Shown: positions 35,897 to 45,157 of the stretch, piece by piece | Layout of the letters: every line of letters begins with the position of its first letter | Position numbering within the stretch: the first letter of the stretch is position 1 | NCBI GenBank assembly: GCA_032615215.1 | Contig: CP128433.1 | Span: 2,377,501-2,441,500, forward strand | DNA length: 64,000 bases | Source of the DNA: Microbulbifer sp. MKSA007 | GTDB lineage: Bacteria > Pseudomonadota > Gammaproteobacteria > Pseudomonadales > Cellvibrionaceae | Reading direction: 5' to 3' | The notes under the pieces: model-generated | What the model saw: the letters and a program-made list of their open reading frames with translations, nothing else | Told to the model about the DNA's origin: nothing | The model's database searches: none | Program-made: the position numbers and the translations under genes

Positions 35897-37633
35897 ATGA
35901 AGGCCCTGTTTGCAGATTTTGCCGCACAAATCACGACCTGGGATATGGTTGAGAGTGAGGCCTACCAGGTGTCGGAGGCGGCCTCTTTGAGTCGAATGTT
36001 GAGTGAGCACCCTGATGCCAGCACCCACGATAATAAGTACACTCAAACATTTGACCAGGAAGGGACGGGTAACAGCTGGACTGATATGGATACCGGTTTT
36101 GTACCAGGCTCTTGGGCTTTTAATGCCTTTAAGGTAGAAGGTATTACTGAAGACAGTAACTACACCATTGCGGTTAGGGTTGATGCTGAAAATAACCCAG
36201 CTCATGCGGACTTCCGTGGTCGTGCAGTGGTTTACAACCCATCTACCGGCTCTCGTAGTTATTATCCATTTGATATTGATAGCTCCGGGGAAGATTCAAG
36301 TACCGTAGTACCGGTACCTGCCAATCATGAACTCTATGCTCTCGTAGTCACAACTCCTGACACCTTCAGGGATTTTGAGTTTTATGATTATGATTTTGCT
36401 ATCTATCCATCTGGTGGCGACGTAAATACCGATCCAGTGGGTGATACTTCAGATGAGGATGTTGTAAAAGTTGTGGTTATGGCAGGCCAGTCCAATATGG
36501 AAGGCAACAACACCCGGTTAGATCGCTTGCAAGAGCTGATTTGCCATGCCAATGCAGATTACACCTACGGCGATGTCGACTGTGGTTCTACGGCGATTAG
36601 TGATGACCAGATAACAGAGCAGTTTATCAATAATAGTGATTCGCTAGCCGATTATAACCAGAGACTTAGCGATGATAACGAAGATCCTGTGGTGCAGAAG
36701 CTCGGGCAATTCCTCTGCCGTGCAGGCAGTCTCGACTCTCATACAGGTGAAACCTGTGATAGCCGTAACTTTGATCTGACTGACCGACTCTTTGCCACCA
36801 TTAGTAGATATTACTTCTCCTCTAGCGAAGGCTCCTATGGGTACAACTACGATGCCTGGATGCAAATGAGTACTGCTATGGAGGTAGCTGAGATTTATGC
36901 TGATGGCCACCTGGACGCAGCTCTTGAAGGTACACGAGACGATATTACTGTACTGCAGTATCAGGGTTCATTGAATGATACCGGTTCTCTCTCCTTCTCT
37001 GAGCGCCATGGTGAATTGTTCCCCAATTATGGCGTGTCTACTAACCGCTATGGACCAGAGCTCACTTTAGGGCACTACCTCGGTGAAGAGACTGAGAACG
37101 ATCTGTTACTTTTAAAAGTGGTTCAGGGTGGTACTGACCTGAGAGTAGACTGGAAGGTCCCTGGCTGCCATGACTCCGCCGCTAATGAGTGGACCCAAGA
37201 TGAGGAAAATCAGGAGTCTCTTTACACTGCGATGTTGGAGAAGATTGAGGCCTTGCGCGACCCTGAAGTCTTGGCTGGTTACTTTCCGCAGTATGAAAAT
37301 AAGTCGATTGAAATCGATAGTTTTATCTGGTTCCAGGGTTGGAATGATGGAGGGCAAAGTGTAAATGAAAACAACTATGAGGCGAATTTGACCTGTCTGG
37401 TGAATGGCCTACGGGAAGCGCTAAATGATTATGACTTGCCCATTGTTATTGCTAAAAGCCACTATGGTGATGCCAGTGGAGCTATCCAGTCTGCCCAACA
37501 GTCTGTTGCAGACAACCTCTATAATGTTGAGGCTCATGAAACAGATGATCTCTCAGGTTATTACCATTTTGATCCAGCGGCGCATTTAGCGATAGGTAAG
37601 AGAATGAAAGAAGAGAGGGATAACTTACATTGA
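35897..37633 (+). CDS. Sialate O-acetylesterase-like (SASA/CE6) domain protein (second half of a split gene)
   Basis: 578 codons, starting at an internal Met of the same polypeptide; it has no signal peptide, which supports one original gene of about 1,185 residues. The first part (to ~180) finishes the protease region and adds a beta-sandwich with FPxD-like GDVNTDPVGDTS linker. The esterase begins VVVMAGQSNMEG, with nucleophile Ser199 in GQSN, continues through GVSTNRYGPELTLG and IWFQGWNDGGQ (family block WxQGExD), and ends YYHFDPAAHLAIG with the catalytic His. CE6/SASA enzymes deacetylate sialic acids or xylan. An almost identical 3' end of a second copy lies at 41220-41342. Confidence 0.8.
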   Translation: MKALFADFAAQITTWDMVESEAYQVSEAASLSRMLSEHPDASTHDNKYTQTFDQEGTGNSWTDMDTGFVPGSWAFNAFKVEGITEDSNYTIAVRVDAENNPAHADFRGRAVVYNPSTGSRSYYPFDIDSSGEDSSTVVPVPANHELYALVVTTPDTFRDFEFYDYDFAIYPSGGDVNTDPVGDTSDEDVVKVVVMAGQSNMEGNNTRLDRLQELICHANADYTYGDVDCGSTAISDDQITEQFINNSDSLADYNQRLSDDNEDPVVQKLGQFLCRAGSLDSHTGETCDSRNFDLTDRLFATISRYYFSSSEGSYGYNYDAWMQMSTAMEVAEIYADGHLDAALEGTRDDITVLQYQGSLNDTGSLSFSERHGELFPNYGVSTNRYGPELTLGHYLGEETENDLLLLKVVQGGTDLRVDWKVPGCHDSAANEWTQDEENQESLYTAMLEKIEALRDPEVLAGYFPQYENKSIEIDSFIWFQGWNDGGQSVNENNYEANLTCLVNGLREALNDYDLPIVIAKSHYGDASGAIQSAQQSVADNLYNVEAHETDDLSGYYHFDPAAHLAIGKRMKEERDNLH

Positions 37634-37663
37634 TTTAGGACTCATTTACAGGGGTTAAGTAGT

Positions 37664-37694
37664 GGATAAAACCATCATTCTTAAGGTTTTATCC
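37664..37694 (+). terminator. Hairpin after the esterase gene
   Basis: GGATAAAACC and GGTTTTATCC form a perfect 10-bp stem with an 11-nt loop, 30 bp past the stop. The partial duplicate downstream has a hairpin at the same relative place made of different bases (41370-41404), indicating conserved structure. Confidence 0.7.
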
Positions 37695-38407
37695 GCTCTG
37701 GCTTTGCCTTAAAGGCTTACAAGTTAACTCCAATATACTCTCAGGTTGCCTTGCTTTGGTATATCGCTTTGCCTAGGCCAAGCGAGGTACCTAAGACCTA
37801 ATTTAAGTCGTTCATTCCTCACATTATTACAATTCCTTCAACTCATCGCTGCCTTTTTCTGGACCGGGAAAGGTGGTAGTGCTACCAGTAGAATTTTCCC
37901 TGATTAATGGCACTTACTACTCGTAGCGAAGCAAAACAAGCTTTACTTTATTTTGTGAAAACGCACAGCCCGACTAGAGTTTAATCTTTATATATGCGGC
38001 TAATTATTTACTTCTACAACTGGAGGCGAATGACATATGGGAATTTTGTTAAAAATTTTCGAATTACTCACCCTCTTCAGATATTCAAGTTGATACTGTG
38101 AGCGTTGGAGTATTGAATCACAAGGGGCAAATTGATCTTTAACATCTCGTGAGTTGTATTTTAGGAATCCTCACTTCCTAGGTGTGAAGAGTTAATAGTT
38201 TCTATCCTAATAGAAAGTTATGAATATCATTTGTGAATTGATCTAATCGCAACCCTTAATACCTAACATGGATTCGTGAGGTTGTAATTGTACTTGTATG
38301 TAATCGTGCTGACCCATCACAGTAGGTTAGAGTATGAATTTTAGCTAGGCATAGCCATAATTTATTGCTATGCGATGGCGGCGTTTCAACCAGGAATGGT
38401 GATAAAG
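37695..38407. other. Long intergenic region
   Basis: About 710 bp without a supported gene. A near-palindrome cgctttgcc-ta-ggccaagcg lies around 37766-37785. Nothing else stands out; it contains the promoter of the MFS gene. Confidence 0.4.
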
Positions 38408-39709
38408 ATGAGCAGGTCGGTACATGCTTTAATAATTAAGTTTGGTCTTGTTCAGGCCGGAATATCAGCTATAAGTGGGATGATTGCTCCGATTATATTC
38501 TTGTTGTTTATGAGTAAAGGAATCGAGCTTCATGAAATGGGTATATTGTTGGCAGTAGCAACAATATCCACTGTTGCTTTAGAGGTCCCGTTTGGAGCGC
38601 TTGCTGATAGATACGGGAGAAAAAAGACCTTTATAGCTGGCGAGCTGGTTCTACTGCTTGTAGTGATAGGTTTTTGGTGGTCGTCTAGCTTTGCGGAATT
38701 GATTGTATTTATGATTCTTAATGGATTGTCTATAGCTCTTTTCTCTGGAACTATTGATGCACTTTTTGTTGAGCAGTTTAAAGTGGTTTCTAGAGATGGT
38801 GAAACAAACTTGATGGAAGCCCAAGCTTCAGTAAATATTTTCCAGATGATTGGCTTAGCTGTTGGGGCAGTATTTTCAGGACTTATCCCAGTATGGTTTT
38901 CATTTGTAAGTGATAGCTACGATTTTATAGGGTTTTATGAGGTGGGTTTTGTCTTTCTTGTTCCTTTAATATTAATACATATGCTTTGTACTTTCTATTT
39001 TGTTGGTGAATCAGATTCTATGGGGGAGCCAGTTGGTTCGAATTTTTTCCGCGAGGTTCACAGTACCATTAAGAGTGCTTTTGATGTGATTGTTGAGAAT
39101 CCAGTCTTTAAACCACTTTTATTAATTGACTTCATAAGCGGGGTCGCATTCATTAGTTTAGAGCAACTTTGGCAGCCAATGCTTTCTACTTTAGTCGACA
39201 GCAAGGAAAGTCTTTGGTTGTTTGGTATTCTATTTGCATTAAATTATGTTTGTATGGCGGTAGGGCAGGGATGCTCCATTCCCTTGTCAAGAGTTTTTAA
39301 AAATAATTATTCGAATATGCTATTGGTGCTTGAGTTCTGTACAGGACTACTATTTTTTATATTTGCAATTCAAAGTGATTTGTATGGTTTTATAGTTGTA
39401 TATTTACTATTGCATGTTGTTGTTGGGATTTCGATGGCTCCAGGATCGGCAATGTTTCACGAGAAAATTCCAGAATCTAGAAGATCAACAATGCTATCGG
39501 TGAAATCTTTAATTGCACAAGGGGGTGCGACGGCAGGGGCTTTAGTGGCAGGGTATACAGCTCACTATTTTAGTATTTCTATTGCGTGGTCCATTGCTGG
39601 ATTTGTGTTTATTATTTCCTCTTTCCTTTATCTATTGCCGTCTATCTCGAACTTGTCAAAAGATATGGCTATTGTGCTAAACAAGAGGTTTCAGCCACAA
39701 CCCGAGTAG
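38408..39709 (+). CDS. MFS transporter
   Basis: 433 residues from ATG 38408 (MSRSVHALIIKFGLVQ); an earlier ATG at 38375 is possible. Twelve hydrophobic helices. The MFS loop 2-3 motif is GALADRYGRKKTFIAGE (G-x-x-x-D-R-x-G-R-K-K). It resembles bacterial drug/sugar-efflux MFS members that start with a long first helix pair. It is inner-membrane and proton-coupled. It lies between the esterase gene and the transposase that flanks the esterase duplicate, so it belongs to the accessory patch. Confidence 0.9.
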   Translation: MSRSVHALIIKFGLVQAGISAISGMIAPIIFLLFMSKGIELHEMGILLAVATISTVALEVPFGALADRYGRKKTFIAGELVLLLVVIGFWWSSSFAELIVFMILNGLSIALFSGTIDALFVEQFKVVSRDGETNLMEAQASVNIFQMIGLAVGAVFSGLIPVWFSFVSDSYDFIGFYEVGFVFLVPLILIHMLCTFYFVGESDSMGEPVGSNFFREVHSTIKSAFDVIVENPVFKPLLLIDFISGVAFISLEQLWQPMLSTLVDSKESLWLFGILFALNYVCMAVGQGCSIPLSRVFKNNYSNMLLVLEFCTGLLFFIFAIQSDLYGFIVVYLLLHVVVGISMAPGSAMFHEKIPESRRSTMLSVKSLIAQGGATAGALVAGYTAHYFSISIAWSIAGFVFIISSFLYLLPSISNLSKDMAIVLNKRFQPQPE

Positions 39710-39894
39710 TACTTTCTGCGCTCAATAAAAATCTGAGTTGATGGTATGTAAATAGCTATCAATATTTTATTGATATGTGGGCTCTGAAATCTGGAATGTG
39801 CATTAATTGATGATGAGAATCTTCCTATATCCAAGTTGTATATCTCGTGCGTATAGCAGTTCATTGAATCTAGTGAGTCTCTGAATAATTCCTC

Positions 39895-39962
39895 AAATTA
39901 ATCCAGGAATTAGAAATTAATCCAGAGAAATTAATCCAGGACATCCAAAGAACATCCAAAGA
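39895..39962. repeat. Short direct-repeat cluster
   Basis: Three copies of AAATTAATCCAG (39895-39906, 39914-39925, 39928-39939) run into two tandem copies of ACATCCAAAGA (39941-39951, 39952-39962). It lies about 180 bp past the end of the transposase gene. Origin unknown; may be slippage or a degenerate element end. Confidence 0.8.
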
Positions 39963-40143
39963 ATGGAGAGTCGGAAGCTAGACAAGAATTTTTTCGCCAC
40001 CACTTGGTAGCCGGTATATCTGTCTCAAAATAGATGGCAATTTGGCGTTAAAAGATCATTTTGGGAGTCCATAGGGAATCAGGTGGGGTGTAGAGTCGGG
40101 AGCGATGGAATCTAGGGGCAGCTGATAAGCGGATTTCTGTAAT

Positions 40144-41116
40144 CTAGCAGGGGGCGGGGCAAAGAAAGCGCTGGCAATCGGGCAGCCCGTGTACCCAGCG
40201 TTTATTTTGCTGCGCACAGACCTGGCGTACCGCTTCCGCCGAGCCCACCAAGCGTTTAAAGCGGCTTTCAAAATTGCGGTTTAGGTAGAGCCAGTGTTTT
40301 GGCGAAATACCCAGCCGATTTAAAATAGGTGGGATGTTTTCGGGAATAGCGCCGCGCTTTTTAGGGTGCAGCTGCCGGCCACTCCAGTCTACCAGCTCTA
40401 AATAGTGATCCAGCTGAAAAGGCAAGCCTTTAGGCATATCCCGGCGCTCTCCGCCCACCAGCGGCAGTAGGCTTTTGGGCTGCTGGCCTGAGATGGCTGT
40501 GTGGATGCGTTGCTGGATCGAAGTGTAATCGGATTAGCGATACTAGCACGGATAGGGTTGAGGTCCACGTAAGCCAGGCAGGCGGCAAGGGCTCTTTCAT
40601 CCATCAAGGCCTGAGACTTGAAAAGCCCTTCCCAGAAACGACCGGTGCAGCTGTCCTCGGCATTGGCCTGGCGGGCGATGGACTCGTTCAGGCAGCGCAT
40701 AAACCAGCTGATATCGGCCAGGCGTTCGCGCCAAAGGGATGTCACCTCCTGAAGTTTTTCCAGCTCGACGGCATCCAGGGCTTCACCGCGAAGATAACGT
40801 TTGCTTAGCGCAGAACCTTTGAAAAGTTGTTGCCAGCGTTCAATTATCTCGATAGTGGACCATGAGTTTGCTGTGTAGGTATCGATATAGAGCACAATAT
40901 GGGTGTGATTACTCATTACCGCATAGGCAGCGATATCGAGAGCAAAGATTGAGGCCAGCTTATGCATCCTGGCCTCAATCCACCGGCGTCGGTGCTCATA
41001 GTCTTTTTCGGATTAGCATCCCTACCGCAAAGGAACGCTCTACGCACACAGCGGGAGACACAGTGATAATAGGGTGTTGCATCGAGAGAGATTTGCGTGC
41101 TGCGCGGAAGAGTCAT
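40144..41116 (-). pseudogene. RAYT/REP-type (IS200-like Y1) transposase, two frameshifts
   Basis: Three minus-strand frames join into one transposase of about 320 residues. N-terminus MTLPRSTQISLDATPYYHCV, then the HUH motif SNHTHIVL, CTGRFWEGLFKSQAL, and C-terminus NRLGISPKHWLYLNRNFESR to WVHGLPDCQRF. The first break is at an A5 (T5 on plus, 41004-41008); one more A gives NPKKDYEHRRRW. The second is near 40531; one more base gives NPDYTSIQQRI, the conserved HTSIQ block. Without these breaks the gene would be complete. RAYT proteins are single-stranded-DNA transposases tied to REP palindromes; no REP was found beside it. Confidence 0.82.
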
Positions 41117-41219
41117 GGATTTTTATCTTTGACTCCAGTATTTTGATCATTCTGCCTGTGTTGTGTCAATTGACTTGACGCTTTAAGCTTCTACTTTGGT
41201 GGGTGTCCAGAATTGTCTC

Positions 41220-41342
41220 GATACCACCTACAATGTTGAGGCTCATGAAACAGATGATCTCTCAGGTTATTACCATTTTGATCCAGCGACGCATTTAGCG
41301 ATAGGTAAGCGCATGAAGGAAGAGAGAGATAACTTGCGCTGA
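41220..41342 (+). pseudogene. Residual 3' end of a second CE6/SASA esterase copy
   Basis: Reads DTTYNVEAHETDDLSGYYHF then DPATHLAIGKRMKEERDNLR and stop TGA. This is nearly identical, in DNA and protein, to the last 41 codons of the esterase gene (37511-37633). Upstream of it the similarity stops. A paralogous hairpin follows at 41370-41404. It is the leftover of a tandem duplicate lost by deletion or replaced by the MFS and transposase genes. Confidence 0.9.
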
Positions 41343-41369
41343 TTAAAAATCATACTCGATAGCAAGTGC

Positions 41370-41404
41370 GTAGATAAGGCCTCCCTGCTGAAAGTCTTAT
41401 CTAC
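41370..41404 (+). terminator. Hairpin after the duplicated esterase end
   Basis: GTAGATAAG and CTTATCTAC form a perfect 9-bp stem with a 17-nt loop, about 28 bp past the stop, equivalent in place to 37664-37694 but differing on both arms, so bases have changed in compensating pairs. Confidence 0.65.
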
Positions 41405-41771
41405 GCTCACCTAGCCCACAAAGCCAAAAAACCAGTATTATCCCTTCCGTTTATCTTGTCAGATTTTTTCAAACCATACTGTATCTCGCTCTAATAGCGT
41501 GATATCAATAGCGCTATACTCAAGTAATTAATTTGCCCCATCAAAAGGTGCGTACTTTAGCGTTTGAGATAGGCGTTACATTGATTAGCTGTGTCTTCAA
41601 AATTACTTTTGCTGAAAAGTTATGTGAAGGGAATATTGATATCGGTAGAGATATAGCCTTTGGGTTTTAAGTTTAGTTACTCTAAAGTGAGTATCGATAG
41701 TAGTGCGTATCATAAGGGGCCGCCACGATTCTAAGTAGCGGATTAATTCTAATAGATAGAAGTTTAGTAAC
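41405..41771. other. Intergenic region before the racemase
   Basis: About 365 bp. A palindromic segment around 41492-41517 (agcgtgatatcaatagcgct) is visible but not interpretable. No gene. Confidence 0.35.
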
Positions 41772-42502
41772 ATGAAAACCTTGCCTAAACATATAGGTAT
41801 AGTTGGATGCTCCGCAGAAGGGACCGCCCTTTGCTACAGAACAATATGTACTGAAAGCCCCAAAATTTTGGGGGAGTATGCGCACCCGGAAATCTCCATG
41901 CATACTCACTCTTTGGCAGACTATGTGGATCGATTGAATAACAGCGATTTGTTGAGTGTTGGTGACCTAATGCTTTCTTCAGCTAAAAAGCTCAAAGCTC
42001 AAAGCTCAAAGCGCAGGGTGCTGATTTCTTAATTTGTCCAGATAATACCATTCATCAGGCGTTTGAGTATGTAAAAGAATTATCATCGCTACCTTGGCTC
42101 CATATTGCTGAAGTTGTAGCAGAGAGTGCGAAATCTCGCGGTTATCAAAAGCTTGGTATTTTAGGCACCAAATGGCTGGTGGAAAGTGATGTTTACCCAA
42201 AGAAAATTGAAGGGCAGAACCTTGGTTGGCTGCGACCTACAAATGAGCAGGTACACAATATAGACCGCTTAATTATGGAAGAATTGGTCTGTGGTGTCTC
42301 GACGCCAGATTCAGTAACTTACTTTCAAGAGGTAATTCAAAGTTTGAAGGCTAATGGTTGTGATGCCGTTATACTTGGGTGTACAGAAATACCACTAATA
42401 ATTAGTGACTCCAACTCCCCTCTGCCTACCTTGAACTCCAATCATTTATTGGCGGAGGCAGCAATTAGGTTGGCTGTTGGATGTGCAGAATATTCCTGGT
42501 AA
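41772..42502 (+). pseudogene. Aspartate/glutamate racemase family protein, disrupted by a heptamer repeat
   Basis: Starts MKTLPKHIGIVGCSAEGTAL at ATG 41772. Racemase features are split over two frames: the N-terminal GIVGCSAEG, then, after the break, FLICPDNTIHQA (first catalytic Cys with NT) and VILGCTEIPLII (second catalytic Cys). With one CTCAAAG copy in place of three the frame runs KKLKAQGADFLICPDN. The 14 extra bases shift the frame and stop at 42030. Length would be about 238 residues, normal for the family of cofactor-independent amino acid racemases. Changing copy number by three units, or to four, would restore it, so expression may be switchable. Confidence 0.82.
41991..42011. repeat. 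Heptanucleotide tandem repeat, CTCAAAG x3
   Basis: Three perfect copies in the coding region of the racemase. One copy gives an intact frame; three copies give a +14 bp shift. It is a candidate slipped-strand switch. Confidence 0.95.
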
Positions 42503-42698
42503 GCGCAATAGTGGGTGCTCGATCGGCATTTATCATATATAAAGCGAAGCTCTAATGTATGGATTTAGATGGCAGCAAAGCAAAAAACCATTTCACGGAT
42601 AGGTTAGCATGGCTTTTGCTGCTGCCTGTATGGAAAATACGGCGGAAGTATCATTCTTATCTTAAGCTGTTTTGCCGCGAAGTATTCAGTTTCAGTTG

Positions 42699-43595
42699 CT
42701 ATCTTAACACCTGCCTTAACACGCCAAGGTAGTTATCAGCCAGCTCTACATCATCATAGTACCCGCGGGCCTTAAGAAACTTATGGAGTGCCCTTAAGTT
42801 ATAGGTGGGCACACCCATAAAAGCGTGATGCTCACAATGGTAGCTTAATCCATCGGTGGGGCTGACAAAGAGTAATCCTAAAATTCCCCTTGGAACCGAT
42901 CGTGTATTATATTTTGGTTCCAGATGATAGAGATCTTTAACCCCGGCATGCTCAGCGATTTGACGCATTCGAATGATGGCCATATAGACTGTGAAGTAGG
43001 CTATTACCCATAGGATATACAACTGCGGAAAGCCAGAGGCCCACAAAGCCGCAAACATGATACCGTTAACAAACAGGCCCCGTGTCAACTGATAATTAAC
43101 TCTCTTATTTCTGCTCAACAAATCTCGACCGCTTAAAAAAAGATATAGATTTGCCTTTAAACCAGTGATTCCCAAAAAATCTCTAGTGAATTTTCTCGCT
43201 AGACTCCTTTTACTTACAGGATAGTCTTTGTAGTTCTTCAGATCCGGATCTTTATCTGTGCCAGCATTTCGATGATGTTTTAGATGGCTCTTAATATAGG
43301 TATCACCATCCATCAATAAAAATGGTGAAGATAACCACTTGGCAACGAATTTATTATAGGCCCGGGTTGCGAAAAGCGTTTTATGACTGGCTTCATGCAT
43401 GATTGCGGCTAAGGCCTGTTGACGCCCAGCAAGCAAGAATACTGCTGCAATATATACGTACCAATATGGTAATAGTGCTGCAATAACAAAAATACTAACG
43501 ATGCTAATCCAAGCGCTTGCTACTATCCACCAAGCTCTGGCATCACTACGCTGCAGAAAAGGCTTGAGTTCTTCTTTGCTAATTGGGATATTCAT
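42699..43595 (-). CDS. Fatty acid desaturase family membrane protein
   Basis: 298 residues with four hydrophobic segments. The three histidine boxes that hold the di-iron site are HEASH (67-71), HLKHHR (104-109) and HCEHH (about 258). This is the acyl-lipid/acyl-CoA desaturase or hydroxylase superfamily (membrane di-iron oxygenases). The exact product is not clear: the spacing fits fatty acid desaturases and beta-carotene hydroxylase-like proteins. It follows the PaaX-like regulator by 23 bp and is probably its operon partner. Confidence 0.9.
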   Translation of the reverse strand: MNIPISKEELKPFLQRSDARAWWIVASAWISIVSIFVIAALLPYWYVYIAAVFLLAGRQQALAAIMHEASHKTLFATRAYNKFVAKWLSSPFLLMDGDTYIKSHLKHHRNAGTDKDPDLKNYKDYPVSKRSLARKFTRDFLGITGLKANLYLFLSGRDLLSRNKRVNYQLTRGLFVNGIMFAALWASGFPQLYILWVIAYFTVYMAIIRMRQIAEHAGVKDLYHLEPKYNTRSVPRGILGLLFVSPTDGLSYHCEHHAFMGVPTYNLRALHKFLKARGYYDDVELADNYLGVLRQVLR

Positions 43596-43618
43596 TGAGG
43601 AGTACCTTGTTGTGATTA

Positions 43619-44422
43619 TTAGTCAACACCTAACTTCTTCAACTGTTCCAGCCAAATGTTACGGCCAATACGATCGTACTTACGCACGATATTCTTCAAT
43701 TCTTGGTACTTCTCTTGCGGTCTTATTATCTTTGGGAGTAGAGGATCAATCGCTAGGCGATGAATGGCCTCACCACCCAACCGGCATGTTTCTGATAATG
43801 TTGTATAAATAGGTTTATTTGACAGAGTCTTAAGGCTGTTCTCAAGGGACCGCACGAGATCGTCATATTCGCTATCAAGCCTTTCGATATCCCATAGCTG
43901 GTGACCCCATTGAGAGACTAATGAATCGGGAACCTCATGTAATACAAAACAGCTAGCCCCTACCTCAAGTCCAAGAGTATCTAATGAAGCGATTATTTCA
44001 GTATGGGCGAGTTTTAGATTGTTGGGTCGTACCCACAGGTGATCGAGGCCTACGGAAAAACCATACCATTGGAGAACAGATAATGACTTTCTACGAACCG
44101 TACGTGATATTCCTTTAGGTAAGTGACAAGTAAGCCAACTACCGTCCCAAGTTTCATAATGAAAAGTATCATGTTGCCAGCGGTTGATAAAAGCGCGTTT
44201 GGCGATCGCTTTTTCTGTTAAACGGTACACCCCCCGCCCATCATGGCTGACCAATTCGGTACTCACCAATCTATTTAATGTTACTCGTAGACTATTGATA
44301 GAAATGTCAAATGCATCAGATATAAAGCTGAGCTGACTGGTTCCAAGCTCGTGTCGCTTGTTAACGCCCATCAGGTCCAGTAGGACATTTTTAGGGGTAG
44401 GCTCATACGTAAACTGATACAT
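43619..44422 (-). CDS. PaaX-like transcriptional regulator
   Basis: 267 residues from ATG 44422 (MYQFTYEPTPKNV); ATG 44491 gives a longer start. An N-terminal winged helix (QLSFISDAFDISINSLRVTL with SRL-type NRLV) is followed by the PaaX middle domain, with YETWDGSWLTCHLP (family DGxW), WYGFSVGLDHLWVRPNNL and a C-terminal helical domain. PaaX represses phenylacetate genes and binds phenylacetyl-CoA, but relatives control unrelated operons. Its position directly ahead of the desaturase suggests it regulates lipid modification, perhaps with an acyl-CoA ligand. Confidence 0.85.
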   Translation of the reverse strand: MYQFTYEPTPKNVLLDLMGVNKRHELGTSQLSFISDAFDISINSLRVTLNRLVSTELVSHDGRGVYRLTEKAIAKRAFINRWQHDTFHYETWDGSWLTCHLPKGISRTVRRKSLSVLQWYGFSVGLDHLWVRPNNLKLAHTEIIASLDTLGLEVGASCFVLHEVPDSLVSQWGHQLWDIERLDSEYDDLVRSLENSLKTLSNKPIYTTLSETCRLGGEAIHRLAIDPLLPKIIRPQEKYQELKNIVRKYDRIGRNIWLEQLKKLGVD

Positions 44423-45157
44423 AATGATTTTACTGACAATAATCCTGGTATTTGTTCTAAGTGATATTACAGGGTAGAGCACAACTTGCAAGACATTGTA
44501 ATCTTTGGGTTAAACAAATAGACGCTTAAATCCACGGTAATGCCATCTTCTGCTATCCGATATCCTTATCACCGTGAGAAAAATCTATTGGGGAGGATTA
44601 TATTCAAGTACTTTTAAGTGCTCGATAAACTCCCCGTGTGAGAATGAGATGATGGTCTCAGGCTTTGTTGTTAAGGCAGTTATAGTTGTAGATGTTAGTA
44701 GCTAACACAAAGGAAGCTTGTACAAAAGTGTTTATTTTAGAAATTCTACAGGGATGACTTTGTGTAGTGCTTGAAGAGTATTTTTAAAGCTAGTGTCTAT
44801 GGGTTGGTGCTCTTGTAATACTAATTATCAGTGAATTAGATAATAATCGACAGAGACGTCCCTTGATTGTAACATAAGTTCCATATGTAACTGTCGATTG
44901 TCCCTTCATGATTTACGTCACATCGATGATAGTTAGAGCCAGTTTGAAATGTAGCTTTGAAAGATAAAATCTGTAACTGGAGCGGTCAGTCAGGGTATTA
45001 TCTTTGGTTATTGTACCTATAACCTAGGTTTTTCTGACCATTTGCGCTCTAATTGTTTGTAGGCCAGGGTAGATTGCTTAAGAGCCATAAATTGAAGTTG
45101 CCACACGGTAAGATGTTATAATAATTATGCGCTTTAAAAGTAGTAAGGATAAATATA
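44423..45157. other. Intergenic region with promoters of PaaX-like and TPR genes
   Basis: About 735 bp between divergent genes. No gene or RNA seen. It holds a segment ggggagga ... aactcccc (44595-44634) of weak symmetry only. Confidence 0.35.
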
